Source: an uncultured Bacilli bacterium (lineage in GTDB: Bacteria > Bacillota_I > Bacilli_A > RF39 > UBA660). From it: DNA of 49,683 nucleotides. The translations under genes were made by a program, and so were the position numbers. Location: contig CALVLG010000001.1 of the NCBI GenBank assembly GCA_944336815.1, positions 1 through 49,683 on the forward strand, read 5' to 3'. Below are positions 41,274 through 49,315 of this stretch, in pieces. The notes under the pieces were generated by a model that saw nothing but the letters and a program-made list of their open reading frames with translations, was not told the origin of the DNA and ran no database searches. The stretch's first letter is position 1. Every line of letters begins with the position of its first letter.

Positions 41274-41905
41274 TGAAAAGCGTCATATTTCTTGCTCCTC
41301 CTGCCGCTGGCAAGGGCACATATAGCAAGTTTTTAGAAGATAAATATGGTTATCAACATATTTCAACGGGCGATTTATTAAGAGAAAAGGCTTTAACAGA
41401 TGAAAGTGTTAAGAGGCGATTACAAAGTGGAATGCTATTTTCTGATGATGAAGTAATGACTCTTTTTAAAGAAAGATTAGCAAAATATCCTCATCATACT
41501 TTGTTTGTTTTTGATGGTATTCCTAGAACCCTTAATCAAGCTCAAATAATGGATACTTTTTTACCTAAAGATTATATTGTAATATATCTTGATGTACAAA
41601 AAGATGTCCTTTTAGAAAGAGTACTGGGACGGATTATTTGTCCTAAGTGTCATCGTAGTTATCATGAAGTTTTTGCCAATTTTAAACCAAAAATAGCTAA
41701 CGTTTGTGATAATTGTGGTGTTTCTTTAGAAAAAAGAGTAGATGATAAAGAAGAAACATTTTTAAAAAGATATGAAGAATACATTGCAAAAACAGAACCT
41801 TTGTTAGATTATTATCAAAATAAAGGGAAGTTATTTCTTTTAAAAAATGAAGATGTTGCTTTAGAAGAATTAGAAAGTTTGATAGGAGGGGCTAATGACA
41901 ATTAA
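41273..41905 (+). CDS. adk: adenylate kinase with unusual P-loop
   Basis: A 210-residue kinase that interconverts AMP, ATP and ADP. STGDLLR and DGIPRT line the AMP site. The LID has four zinc Cys residues (CPKC and CDNC). RVDDKEETFLKRYEEY carries the usual Arg. The P-loop reads APPAAGKGT where the family has GxPGAGKGT, so two glycines are alanine. The rest is intact, so the enzyme is probably active. GTG start with AGGAGAAG inside secY. Overlaps map by 11 nt. Confidence 0.93.
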   Translation: MKSVIFLAPPAAGKGTYSKFLEDKYGYQHISTGDLLREKALTDESVKRRLQSGMLFSDDEVMTLFKERLAKYPHHTLFVFDGIPRTLNQAQIMDTFLPKDYIVIYLDVQKDVLLERVLGRIICPKCHRSYHEVFANFKPKIANVCDNCGVSLEKRVDDKEETFLKRYEEYIAKTEPLLDYYQNKGKLFLLKNEDVALEELESLIGGANDN

Positions 41906-42638
41906 AAGTGCGAGGGAAATAAAACTAATGAAAGAAGCTGGCCATATAAATTATCTAGCTCATAAAGAGATGGAAAAATATATGAAACCAGGAATTACAA
42001 CTAAAGAAATTGATAAACATATTTATGATTTTGTAACAAAGATGGGAGGTTATCCTTCATGTCTTGGTTATGAAGGGTTTCCAGGAAGTGCGTGTATAAG
42101 TATTAACGATGAAGTTGTTCACGGAATTCCCGGAAATAGAAAATTAAAAAATGGGGATATTGTTAAACTTGATTTTACGGTGCGTAAAGCTGGATATGAA
42201 AGTGACATGACTAGAACCTATTTAGTTGGGGAAGTAGAACCACGAATTAAAGAAATGGTTATTGATACAGAAAAATCTTTATATGAAGGGTTGAAAGTTA
42301 TTAAACCAGGTGCTAGAATAGGGGATATTGGACATGCGATTAGTAGTTATGCTCATGCTCATGGCTTAAGTGTTGTTGAAGAACTTGTTGGTCATGGGAT
42401 TGGGACAGATATGCACGAAGAACCAGATGTTCCTAATTATGGGGAAGCTAATACTGGTTTAGTTTTAAAAGAAGGCATGGTTTTAGCAATTGAACCAATG
42501 CTTAATTTAGGCAGTAAAGAAGTTATGATGCTTGATGATGATTGGACAGTAGTAACAGCTGATGGAAGTCCATCGGCGCATTTTGAACATACCGTTTGTG
42601 TAACAAAAGACGGATATGAAATTTTAACGGGAGAATAG
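41895..42638 (+). CDS. map: methionine aminopeptidase, type I
   Basis: A 247-residue metalloenzyme that removes the initiator Met. Metal ligands are Asp in KLDFTV, Asp in ESDMTRTY, His in VGHGIG, Glu in AIEPML and Glu in HFEHTV. Normal length and no N-terminal zinc finger. GGAGGGG in the end of adk serves as ribosome binding site. Confidence 0.97.
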   Translation: MTIKSAREIKLMKEAGHINYLAHKEMEKYMKPGITTKEIDKHIYDFVTKMGGYPSCLGYEGFPGSACISINDEVVHGIPGNRKLKNGDIVKLDFTVRKAGYESDMTRTYLVGEVEPRIKEMVIDTEKSLYEGLKVIKPGARIGDIGHAISSYAHAHGLSVVEELVGHGIGTDMHEEPDVPNYGEANTGLVLKEGMVLAIEPMLNLGSKEVMMLDDDWTVVTADGSPSAHFEHTVCVTKDGYEILTGE

Positions 42639-42643
42639 AAAAT

Positions 42644-42931
42644 ATGGCGAAAAAGAATGATCGAAAGAGCAATTTGCAAAGTAAAGACGTTGTAAAACAA
42701 AGACCAGTTAATAATACGCGGTCTGATAAGATTGAAGTAGAAGGTAAAGTTGTTGATGTTTTAAAAGGCGGAGATTATATCGTTGAACTTCAAAATGGTT
42801 ATACTGTAGAAGCCTACGTTTCTGGTAAAATGCGAGTAAATATGATTCGTATTTTACCGGGTGATACGGTTACCATTGAACTTTCTCCTTATGATTTAAC
42901 ACGTGGGCGTATTGTATGGAATAAAAGGTAA
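42644..42931 (+). CDS. infA: translation initiation factor IF-1 with N-terminal extension
   Basis: A 95-residue protein against the usual 72. The OB-fold begins at about residue 29 (DKIEVEGKVVD) and ends LSPYDLTRGRIVWNKR. The first 23 or so residues are a Lys/Asn-rich extension with no internal start codon close to the OB-fold. The GGGAGA ribosome binding site fits the upstream ATG. IF-1 occupies the A site during initiation. Confidence 0.95.
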   Translation: MAKKNDRKSNLQSKDVVKQRPVNNTRSDKIEVEGKVVDVLKGGDYIVELQNGYTVEAYVSGKMRVNMIRILPGDTVTIELSPYDLTRGRIVWNKR

Positions 42932-42944
42932 TGGAGGTAATATT

Positions 42945-43061
42945 ATGAAAGTTAGACCATCAGTAAAAAAGATTTGTAAAAAATGTAAACTTATTAAAAG
43001 AAATGGAAAAGTTATGGTTATTTGTGAGAATCCAAAACACAAACAAACCCAAGGTAAATAA
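42945..43061 (+). CDS. rpmJ: 50S ribosomal protein L36
   Basis: A 38-residue protein, MKVRPSVKKICKKCKLIKRN onward, with zinc ligands Cys11, Cys14, Cys27 and His32 (C+ form). GGAGG precedes the ATG. It sits between infA and rpsM, as is usual in Firmicutes. Confidence 0.97.
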   Translation: MKVRPSVKKICKKCKLIKRNGKVMVICENPKHKQTQGK

Positions 43062-43079
43062 GGAGCGTGAATTAAGAAA

Positions 43080-43454
43080 ATGGCAAGAATTAAAAATATT
43101 GAATTACCAAATGAAAAACATGTATGTATTGGTTTAACAGCTATTTATGGAATCGGAAGACCTTTAGCAAAAACGATTTGTGAAAATGCTGGTGTAGATT
43201 CTTCAAAAAAAGTTAAAGATTTAACTGATGAAGAAATTCAAAAATTACGTAAAGAAATTGATAATCACACAGTTGAAGGTGATTTAAGACGTGACGTACA
43301 AATGAGTATTAAAGAAAAGATGGAAATCAATTCTTATCAAGGTATTCGTCATAAAAAAGGATTACCTGTTCGTGGTCAAAGAACAAGTAGAAATGCTAGA
43401 ACTCGTAAGGGTAAAGGTAAAGTTGTAGCTAATAAGAAAAAAGCAGGTAAATAG
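43080..43454 (+). CDS. rpsM: 30S ribosomal protein S13
   Basis: A 124-residue protein of the 30S head. MARIKNIELPN, LTAIYGIGRPLA and GIRHKKGLPVRGQRTSRNAR are conserved. AAGGAGCG lies 12 nt upstream of the ATG. Confidence 0.97.
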   Translation: MARIKNIELPNEKHVCIGLTAIYGIGRPLAKTICENAGVDSSKKVKDLTDEEIQKLRKEIDNHTVEGDLRRDVQMSIKEKMEINSYQGIRHKKGLPVRGQRTSRNARTRKGKGKVVANKKKAGK

Positions 43455-43467
43455 GAGGTAAGTAAGT

Positions 43468-43851
43468 ATGGCATATAATAGAAGAAAAAGAAAAGTTAAA
43501 AAGAATGTTCCTGAAGCAGTAGCACATATTCATTCTACTTACAATAATACAATTGTAACAATTACTGATAAAGAAGGTAATGTTCTTAGCTGGGCAAGTG
43601 CTGGTACGATTGGGTATAAAGGTTCTAAAAAGAAAACTCCTTTTGCGGCTGGTACAAGTGCTGAAGCTGCTGGTCGTGCAGCTTTAGATTGTGGTGTTAA
43701 AAAAGTAGAAGTTCATGTTAAAGGTTTAGGATCAGGAAGAGAAAATGCAATTCGTCAATTACAAGCTGTTGGCCTAGAAGTTACTAGTATCGTTGATGAA
43801 ACACCTATTCCACATAATGGATGTCGGCCACCAAAAAGACCAAGAAATTAG
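43468..43851 (+). CDS. rpsK: 30S ribosomal protein S11
   Basis: A 127-residue platform protein near the E site. AHIHSTYNNTIVTITDKEG and DETPIPHNGCRPPKRPR are the classic end motifs. AGGAGG precedes the ATG. Confidence 0.97.
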   Translation: MAYNRRKRKVKKNVPEAVAHIHSTYNNTIVTITDKEGNVLSWASAGTIGYKGSKKKTPFAAGTSAEAAGRAALDCGVKKVEVHVKGLGSGRENAIRQLQAVGLEVTSIVDETPIPHNGCRPPKRPRN

Positions 43852-43871
43852 AATAGGGGAGAGGGTTATAT

Positions 43872-44816
43872 ATGATTAAATTTGAAAAACCAGATTATAA
43901 GATTACAGAATATCAAGATAGTAATCATTATGGAAAATTTGAATTAGAACCACTTGAAAGAGGTTTTGGAACAACTATTGGAACGGCTTTACGTCGGGTT
44001 ATGCTATCAAGTATGCCTGGATGTGCAATTACAACGGTTAAAATTGAAGGAGTTCTTCATGAATTCCAAAAGATTGATGGCGTATACGAAGATGTTACAA
44101 CAATTGTTTTAAATTTAAAAAATGTTGTTTTGAAAAATCATACTGAAGAAGCTAAAACAATGCATTTAGTAGCTAATACACCAGGACCTGTTACAGCTGG
44201 AATGATTGAACATGATGCTGATATTGAAATTGTTAATCCTGACTTTGTTATTTGTAATTTAGTTGAAGGCGGTAAAATCGACATGACTTTAACTTGCAAT
44301 AATGGTAAGGGTTATGTTGATTCAAAAGAAAATCAAAAGCTTTTTGCTGAAGATAAACCAGGTGTTATTGCAATTGATTCATTATATAGTCCGGTAGCAA
44401 GAGTAGCTGTTGATGTTGAAGGAGCTCGAGTTGGACATAATGAAAATTTTGATAAATTAATTATGGAAGTTGAAACAAACGGAAGTATTACACCTGAAGA
44501 ATGTATGGCTTTAGCAGCTAAAATATTAATTGAACATTTTTCAATCGTTGCTGACATCAATTCTATTAGTGATGTAGCTGGTTTAATGAGTGAAAAGAAA
44601 GTTGATACTATTACCAAAACTTTAGAAACTCCTATTGAAGAAATTGAATTTTCTGTACGGGCTTATAATTGCTTAAAAAGAGCTGGTATTCATACAGTTC
44701 AAGATTTAATCAATAAAAAAGAAAACGAAGTTACAAAAATTCGTAACTTAGGTAAAAAATCATTAAAAGAAGTATTAGATAAAGTAGAAGAAATGGGACT
44801 TAAGTTCCGCGAATAA
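43872..44816 (+). CDS. rpoA: RNA polymerase alpha subunit
   Basis: A 314-residue subunit. The N-terminal assembly domain has LEPLERGFGTTIGTALRRVM and HEFQKIDGVYEDV. A linker leads to the C-terminal domain with RAYNCLKRAGIHTVQDL and RNLGKKSLKEVLDK, which binds UP elements. AGGGGAGAGGG precedes the ATG. Confidence 0.98.
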   Translation: MIKFEKPDYKITEYQDSNHYGKFELEPLERGFGTTIGTALRRVMLSSMPGCAITTVKIEGVLHEFQKIDGVYEDVTTIVLNLKNVVLKNHTEEAKTMHLVANTPGPVTAGMIEHDADIEIVNPDFVICNLVEGGKIDMTLTCNNGKGYVDSKENQKLFAEDKPGVIAIDSLYSPVARVAVDVEGARVGHNENFDKLIMEVETNGSITPEECMALAAKILIEHFSIVADINSISDVAGLMSEKKVDTITKTLETPIEEIEFSVRAYNCLKRAGIHTVQDLINKKENEVTKIRNLGKKSLKEVLDKVEEMGLKFRE

Positions 44817-44830
44817 GGAGGTATTTAAAA

Positions 44831-45172
44831 ATGGCTTATAGAAAATTAAGTAGAGATTCGAAGAAAAGAAGAAGTATTCTAGCTGGACTTACAAAAACTG
44901 TTATTTTAAATGGCAGTGTAGTGACAACAGAAGCTCGCGCAAAAGAAGTTCGTAAATTTGTTGATAAGTTAATTACCTATGGTAAAAGAGGAACTTTAGT
45001 TTCTCGGAGAAAAGCATTAGCTTTTGTTCATAACGATAATGAAGTAGTTAGTAAAGTATTTAATGAACTTGCTAGTAAATATCAAGATCGTAATGGTGGA
45101 TATACAAGAATTATTAAAATTACGGAACGTGTTGGCGATGATGCTTTACAAGTACGTTTAGAATTAGTGTAA
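44831..45172 (+). CDS. rplQ: 50S ribosomal protein L17
   Basis: A 113-residue protein, last of the cluster. RKLSRDSKKRRSILAGL and VTTEARAKEVRKFVDKLI are conserved. AAGGAGG overlaps the rpoA stop. A terminator follows. Confidence 0.97.
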   Translation: MAYRKLSRDSKKRRSILAGLTKTVILNGSVVTTEARAKEVRKFVDKLITYGKRGTLVSRRKALAFVHNDNEVVSKVFNELASKYQDRNGGYTRIIKITERVGDDALQVRLELV

Positions 45173-45173
45173 G

Positions 45174-45198
45174 CTCAAGAGAAATCTTGAGTTTTTTT
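45174..45198 (+). terminator. terminator of the ribosomal supercluster
   Basis: CTCAAG and CTTGAG form a perfect 6-bp stem with a six-base loop and are followed by seven T. Confidence 0.85.
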
Positions 45199-45208
45199 CA
45201 TTTAAGTA

Positions 45209-45217
45209 TGATATAAT
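45209..45217 (+). promoter_or_regulatory. extended -10 promoter of tsaB
   Basis: TGATATAAT at 45209-45217 directly after the terminator, 28 bp before the tsaB ATG. No clear -35 because the region is the T-run. Confidence 0.6.
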
Positions 45218-45244
45218 ACTTGCAGAAATTTTAAGGAGTTAGGA

Positions 45245-45799
45245 ATGAATACATTATTAATTGATACCCATGATAGGGAGCTTTTGCTAGCTATATATAA
45301 AGATGAAAAATTAAAATGGAAAAAAGAAATTAAAGAACAACTTGATCATAGCACTGTTTGTATGCCTTCGTTAGTTGCTTTACTTAATGAGGCTTCTTTA
45401 ACAATTCATGATATAAATGATATTGTTGTGGTAAATGGGCCAGGTTCTTTTACCGGGGTTCGTTTAGGTGTTACGATTGCTAAAATCCTTTCTTATACTT
45501 TACAGATTCCGATTCGTTCAATAACAAGTTTAGAATTATATGAATATCCTTCAGATGCTATTTATGGTGTTTTAAAAGAAAAGAATGGTTATTATGTGGC
45601 ACAGCGAAAAAATGAAATGTTTGATTTTTATAATTATTTAAAAAAAGATGAATTTTCTTCTTGGAGTAAGAATAAGAACTTTGCTTATGGGGAAGTTATT
45701 GATTATGAAAATTTGGTTAAAAAGGCTCATTTAAAAGAAGCTGAAAATGCCCATACTGTTAATCCTTTTTATGTTAAGAAAATCGGGGTTCAAGAATGA
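45245..45799 (+). CDS. tsaB: tRNA threonylcarbamoyladenosine biosynthesis protein TsaB
   Basis: A 184-residue ASKHA-fold partner of TsaD in making t6A37. It begins MNTLLIDTHDRELLLAIYKD and has the family motif VVNGPGSFTGVRLGVTIAK. It is shorter than the roughly 230 of E. coli because the second lobe is reduced. AAGGAG precedes the ATG. The stop overlaps the next gene (ATGA). Confidence 0.94.
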   Translation: MNTLLIDTHDRELLLAIYKDEKLKWKKEIKEQLDHSTVCMPSLVALLNEASLTIHDINDIVVVNGPGSFTGVRLGVTIAKILSYTLQIPIRSITSLELYEYPSDAIYGVLKEKNGYYVAQRKNEMFDFYNYLKKDEFSSWSKNKNFAYGEVIDYENLVKKAHLKEAENAHTVNPFYVKKIGVQE

Positions 45800-46224
45800 T
45801 TAGAACAGCTAAAGTGACTGATTTAGATACTATTTATAAGATGGGAAGGGCTTTACATGATAATTATAAACAAACTTATGATTTGGAAAGTTTATTAACA
45901 AAAGATTATTTTCATCTTTTAGTATATGAAAAAGATAATCAAGTAATTGGTTTTTTAGCTTATTCTTTATTAATTGATTCAGTTGATATTTTAGATATTT
46001 ATGTTGATAAAGAATATCGTCAGCAAAAAATCGCATCTTTATTAATTGATTATATGATTTCAATGGTAGATCCTAAAACTTCTTTTTTGTTAGAAGTTGC
46101 GGTGGATAATTTGCCAGCTATTTCCTTGTATGAAAAATTTGGTTTTAAGGTTATTCATACCCGGAAAAAATATTATGGTCAAAAAGATGCTTATGTAATG
46201 GAAAGAGAGGCTTTAAATGAGTAA
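45796..46224 (+). CDS. rimI: GNAT N-acetyltransferase, RimI-like
   Basis: A 142-residue GNAT enzyme. The acetyl-CoA loop is YRQQKIASLLIDYMI and the late motif is NLPAISLYEKFGFKVIHTRKKYYG. RimI acetylates the N-terminus of S18 in E. coli; the position between tsaB and tsaD is the usual one, so the name is reasonable but the substrate is unproven. Confidence 0.9.
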   Translation: MIRTAKVTDLDTIYKMGRALHDNYKQTYDLESLLTKDYFHLLVYEKDNQVIGFLAYSLLIDSVDILDIYVDKEYRQQKIASLLIDYMISMVDPKTSFLLEVAVDNLPAISLYEKFGFKVIHTRKKYYGQKDAYVMEREALNE

Positions 46225-47251
46225 AGATGTTTATATTTTAGCGATAGAAACTTCTTGTGATGAAACTTCTATGGCTATTGTTAAAAATGGGCAAGATGTT
46301 GTTTCTTTATGTATTTCGACTCAGATGAAAGAACATGCTAAATTTGGGGGTGTTGTGCCTGAACTGGCTAGTCGAATGCATACGGAAAATATTACTTATG
46401 TTTTAGAAGAAACATTAAAGAAAAGTCCAATAAAAATAGAAGATGTTGATGCTATTGCAGTTACTTATGCTCCAGGGTTATTAGGGAGTTTATTAGTCGG
46501 GGTGGAATGTGCAAAAGCCCTTTCTTTGGTATACAACAAACCTCTAATCGCGGTTAATCATACCATGGGACATATTTATGCTAATAATATTGAAAATGAT
46601 CTTGTTTATCCAACTCTTTCATTAGTTGTAAGTGGGGGGCATACGGATTTGCTGATTTTAAAAAATGAACAAGACATGGAAATACTTGGAAGTACAATTG
46701 ATGATTCTGTTGGCGAAGTTTTTGATAAAGTTGCTCGGGTTTTGGGAATGTCTTATCCAGGTGGGCCTAATATTGAAAAAGCTGCTTTGCAAGGAAAAAA
46801 GACTTATGAGATGCCAATAATGATGAATGATGATAGTTATAATTTTAGTTTTAGCGGGTTAAAAAGTTATGTGATTAATCTTGTACATACGGAAAAAGTT
46901 CGGAATCATGAAATACGGATTGATGATTTAGCTTATTCTTTTCAAGCAGCAGCAATTGATGAATTAGTTCGAAAAGTTGAATTAGCTTTAAAAAAGACTA
47001 ATATTAAAGAGCTTATTTTAGCTGGTGGTGTTTCGGCTAATAAGATGTTACGTGAAGAAATGCAAAAAGTTTGTGATAAATATGAAGCAAAATTTCATGT
47101 GCCAAATATTTTATATTGTACAGATAATGCAGCAATGATTGGGTGTGCAGCTTATCCACTTTATAAAGCAAAGAAGTTTGCCTCATTTGCTTTGAATGCC
47201 AAAAGTCAAGAAAATATTCAAAAGTATATTGAAGATAATATAAAAAACTGA
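46217..47251 (+). CDS. tsaD: tRNA N6-adenosine threonylcarbamoyltransferase TsaD
   Basis: A 344-residue enzyme that transfers the threonylcarbamoyl group to A37 of ANN-decoding tRNAs. It begins with LAIETSCDETSMAI, and the metal His residues 115 and 119 are in NHTMGHIYAN. SGGHTDLL and the late LAGGVSANKMLR and CTDNAAMIG are conserved. It overlaps rimI by 8 nt. TsaE and TsaC/Sua5 are not in this window. Confidence 0.96.
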   Translation: MSKDVYILAIETSCDETSMAIVKNGQDVVSLCISTQMKEHAKFGGVVPELASRMHTENITYVLEETLKKSPIKIEDVDAIAVTYAPGLLGSLLVGVECAKALSLVYNKPLIAVNHTMGHIYANNIENDLVYPTLSLVVSGGHTDLLILKNEQDMEILGSTIDDSVGEVFDKVARVLGMSYPGGPNIEKAALQGKKTYEMPIMMNDDSYNFSFSGLKSYVINLVHTEKVRNHEIRIDDLAYSFQAAAIDELVRKVELALKKTNIKELILAGGVSANKMLREEMQKVCDKYEAKFHVPNILYCTDNAAMIGCAAYPLYKAKKFASFALNAKSQENIQKYIEDNIKN

Positions 47252-47277
47252 GTTAAAATTTTACTCAGTCTTTTTTA
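47247..47277. terminator. bidirectional terminator between tsaD and the LCP gene
   Basis: ACTGAG and CTCAGT pair, with further A/T pairing through TTAAAATTTTA, and T-runs follow on both strands. It overlaps the tsaD stop codon. Confidence 0.8.
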
Positions 47278-49167
47278 TTCATTATCAGGAAGGGAATCTT
47301 CTGGTTTTTCAGGGGTATTAGGTTCTTCTGGTTCGGGTGTTTCTTTATCTGGTTCTTCTGGTATTGGGTCAACAGGTTCTTCGGGCGTTTCTGGTTTTTC
47401 AGGGGTATTAGGTTTTTCAGTTGTTTGGTTATCGTCTTCTTCATCGTCATCATCAGGTGTTTCGGGAATAATTGGTTCTTCTGGTTCCGGATCTTTTGGC
47501 GGATTTGTAATAGTTGAATCAGGAACTTTGCCGCCGGAATATATACCTTTGCCAACAATATCACTGCTTTGTTCATAATCTACCGAATAATCATAGCTCA
47601 TAGTAGTTATTGTTTCTTTTTCTTTTAAACCAAGATTTTCTTCCATTGCTTCGACAATGGCATCTAAACTTCCTTTGTAATATCCTAAGCATGATAAACC
47701 GTATTGGTTATCAAAACTAAAGTATGATAGTTGAGTTTTTTGAATGTCAATAAATGAATCGCCACTTAAAGCTCTTGTAAGCATTCCTTTTAAAGATTGA
47801 TAGAAAGATAAGATTTGGCTAGTTTGCATGTTGGTGGCAATGTTGTTACTAATTGTTTTTAATAAATTTTCAAAATCGCTGAAAGAGGCAGTTTGAATTA
47901 TTTTTTTAGCTAAAGCTTCAATTATTTGTTGTTGATGACGATTTCTGGCAATATCACTTTCTAAATAACCATGTCTGTTTCTAGCATAAGCTAGAGCTTG
48001 TTTACCATCTAAGTGTTGATTGCCAGTGTTCATACAAACCATATTTACATAAGTTCGATCGGCACCACTTTCACAAAGACGTCCTTCGCCCCATTTGTTA
48101 ATATAGGCTTGGTAGTCAGGACTTTCAACATAAACATCAATTCCACCTACAGCATCGACTAAATCAATAACGCCTTGGAAATTTACTTTAACAAAATAAT
48201 CAATTGTTATACCGGTTAAGTTTTCAATCGTATTTACTGTACTAGCAGTGCCATATCCAGCGGATGAATTTATTTTATTTAAACCAATTGGTTTATTATT
48301 CCGATTATAAATTTGAACATATAAGTCTCTTGGTAAGCTAAACATTGTTGCCGTTAGGGTTTTAGGATTAAAAGTTACAAGTATTAGAGTATCACCATTA
48401 AATGCAGCATTGGCATCTAAGCCATCTTTGCTATCCGAGTCAACGCCCATAACTAAAACGGTAAATGGTTCAGTTAAACTTTTGGTACTTACTAAAAGTT
48501 CACTTTCTTCGGTCTTCATTTCTTTAGAGTATTCTTTAATAATTTTTGTTTCGGTACCAATATTAGCAAATTTTTCTTCACTACTATAAAGAGTTACATA
48601 GTCTTTATTTATGAAGACGGCATCTATTTCTTTATTATATAAAGCTTCTAGCATTTCATAGTTATTGCTATAGTATTCAATCGGGTTTTTGATGTTGTCT
48701 TTATTTATCCATTCCATTGGGAGGATATATCCGGTTCTATCTTCTTCATCAGTTAGCATACCAATGGTGCTTTCACTATTAAAAGTTGTATCTTTTAAAG
48801 TAACAATGGCTGTTGTATAAGTGCTTGTATCACTGGCTGTAAAAGATTCAATTACGTTATATACTTTATCTATATAATAGGAAGCAAAGCCAAATATACC
48901 AGCAAATAAAATAGTAAAAATAGTTAAAATGGTAAAACTAATTTTCTTTCTTTTGAACATAGTTACTAATCCTAAGATGGTATATAGTAAACCAAAGAGG
49001 GCCATGATTATCAAAACGATAGTTCTTATAACAGTTTCAATACCCGTAAGCGAAAGAACGCTTTTGCAAAAGAAACCATACGTAACCCAGTATAAAATAA
49101 TGGCAATAAAATAAAAAAACTTCATTACCCAGCTAGCTTTTTTTAATTTTGTGAAAAATACTTTCAT
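47275..49167 (-). CDS. LytR-CpsA-Psr family wall-polymer ligase with three TM segments
   Basis: A 630-residue protein. Three membrane segments lie at about 13-33, 46-70 and 76-98. An extracellular region (100-230) precedes the LCP domain (about 234-430), which has LVMGVDSDS, Asp259 in NGDTLILVTF, Arg280 in SLPRDLYV and the late Arg residues in ARNRHGYLESDIARNRH. These bind the lipid pyrophosphate. A tail from about 545 is rich in Pro, Glu, Asp and Thr and probably spans or leaves the wall. LCP enzymes attach teichoic acids or other glycopolymers to peptidoglycan. Most have one membrane segment; three is a variant. Confidence 0.93.
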   Translation of the reverse strand: MKVFFTKLKKASWVMKFFYFIAIILYWVTYGFFCKSVLSLTGIETVIRTIVLIIMALFGLLYTILGLVTMFKRKKISFTILTIFTILFAGIFGFASYYIDKVYNVIESFTASDTSTYTTAIVTLKDTTFNSESTIGMLTDEEDRTGYILPMEWINKDNIKNPIEYYSNNYEMLEALYNKEIDAVFINKDYVTLYSSEEKFANIGTETKIIKEYSKEMKTEESELLVSTKSLTEPFTVLVMGVDSDSKDGLDANAAFNGDTLILVTFNPKTLTATMFSLPRDLYVQIYNRNNKPIGLNKINSSAGYGTASTVNTIENLTGITIDYFVKVNFQGVIDLVDAVGGIDVYVESPDYQAYINKWGEGRLCESGADRTYVNMVCMNTGNQHLDGKQALAYARNRHGYLESDIARNRHQQQIIEALAKKIIQTASFSDFENLLKTISNNIATNMQTSQILSFYQSLKGMLTRALSGDSFIDIQKTQLSYFSFDNQYGLSCLGYYKGSLDAIVEAMEENLGLKEKETITTMSYDYSVDYEQSSDIVGKGIYSGGKVPDSTITNPPKDPEPEEPIIPETPDDDDEEDDNQTTEKPNTPEKPETPEEPVDPIPEEPDKETPEPEEPNTPEKPEDSLPDNE

Positions 49168-49194
49168 TTGTCAACCTCATCTTTCATTATTATG

Positions 49195-49223
49195 ATTATA
49201 TAATAAATAAGTAAATTTCTCAA
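49195..49223 (-). promoter_or_regulatory. promoter of the LCP gene
   Basis: On the minus strand TTGAGA (49218-49223), a 17-bp spacer and TATAAT (49195-49200) precede the gene. GAGG is close to the ATG at 49167. Confidence 0.7.
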
Positions 49224-49281
49224 TATTTGATAGTTTATTTACAAAATGAATTTTGGAAAACTTTTATTCTAATTAAGAAAA

Positions 49282-49308
49282 TGGTATAATTGTGTCGATA
49301 TAAGGAGG
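49282..49308 (+). promoter_or_regulatory. promoter and ribosome binding site of the SH3 protein
   Basis: TGGTATAAT (extended -10) at 49282-49290 and AAGGAGG at 49302-49308, 7 nt before the ATG. It is divergent from the LCP promoter, with about 60 bp between the -10 and the LCP -35. Confidence 0.6.
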
Positions 49309-49315
49309 CTAAAAA

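Noticed and set aside
47265..47576. Separate Lys/Pro-rich protein in another frame of the LCP tail
   Set aside because: It follows from the repetitive Pro/Glu codons of the LCP tail read out of frame; it has no own start signals.
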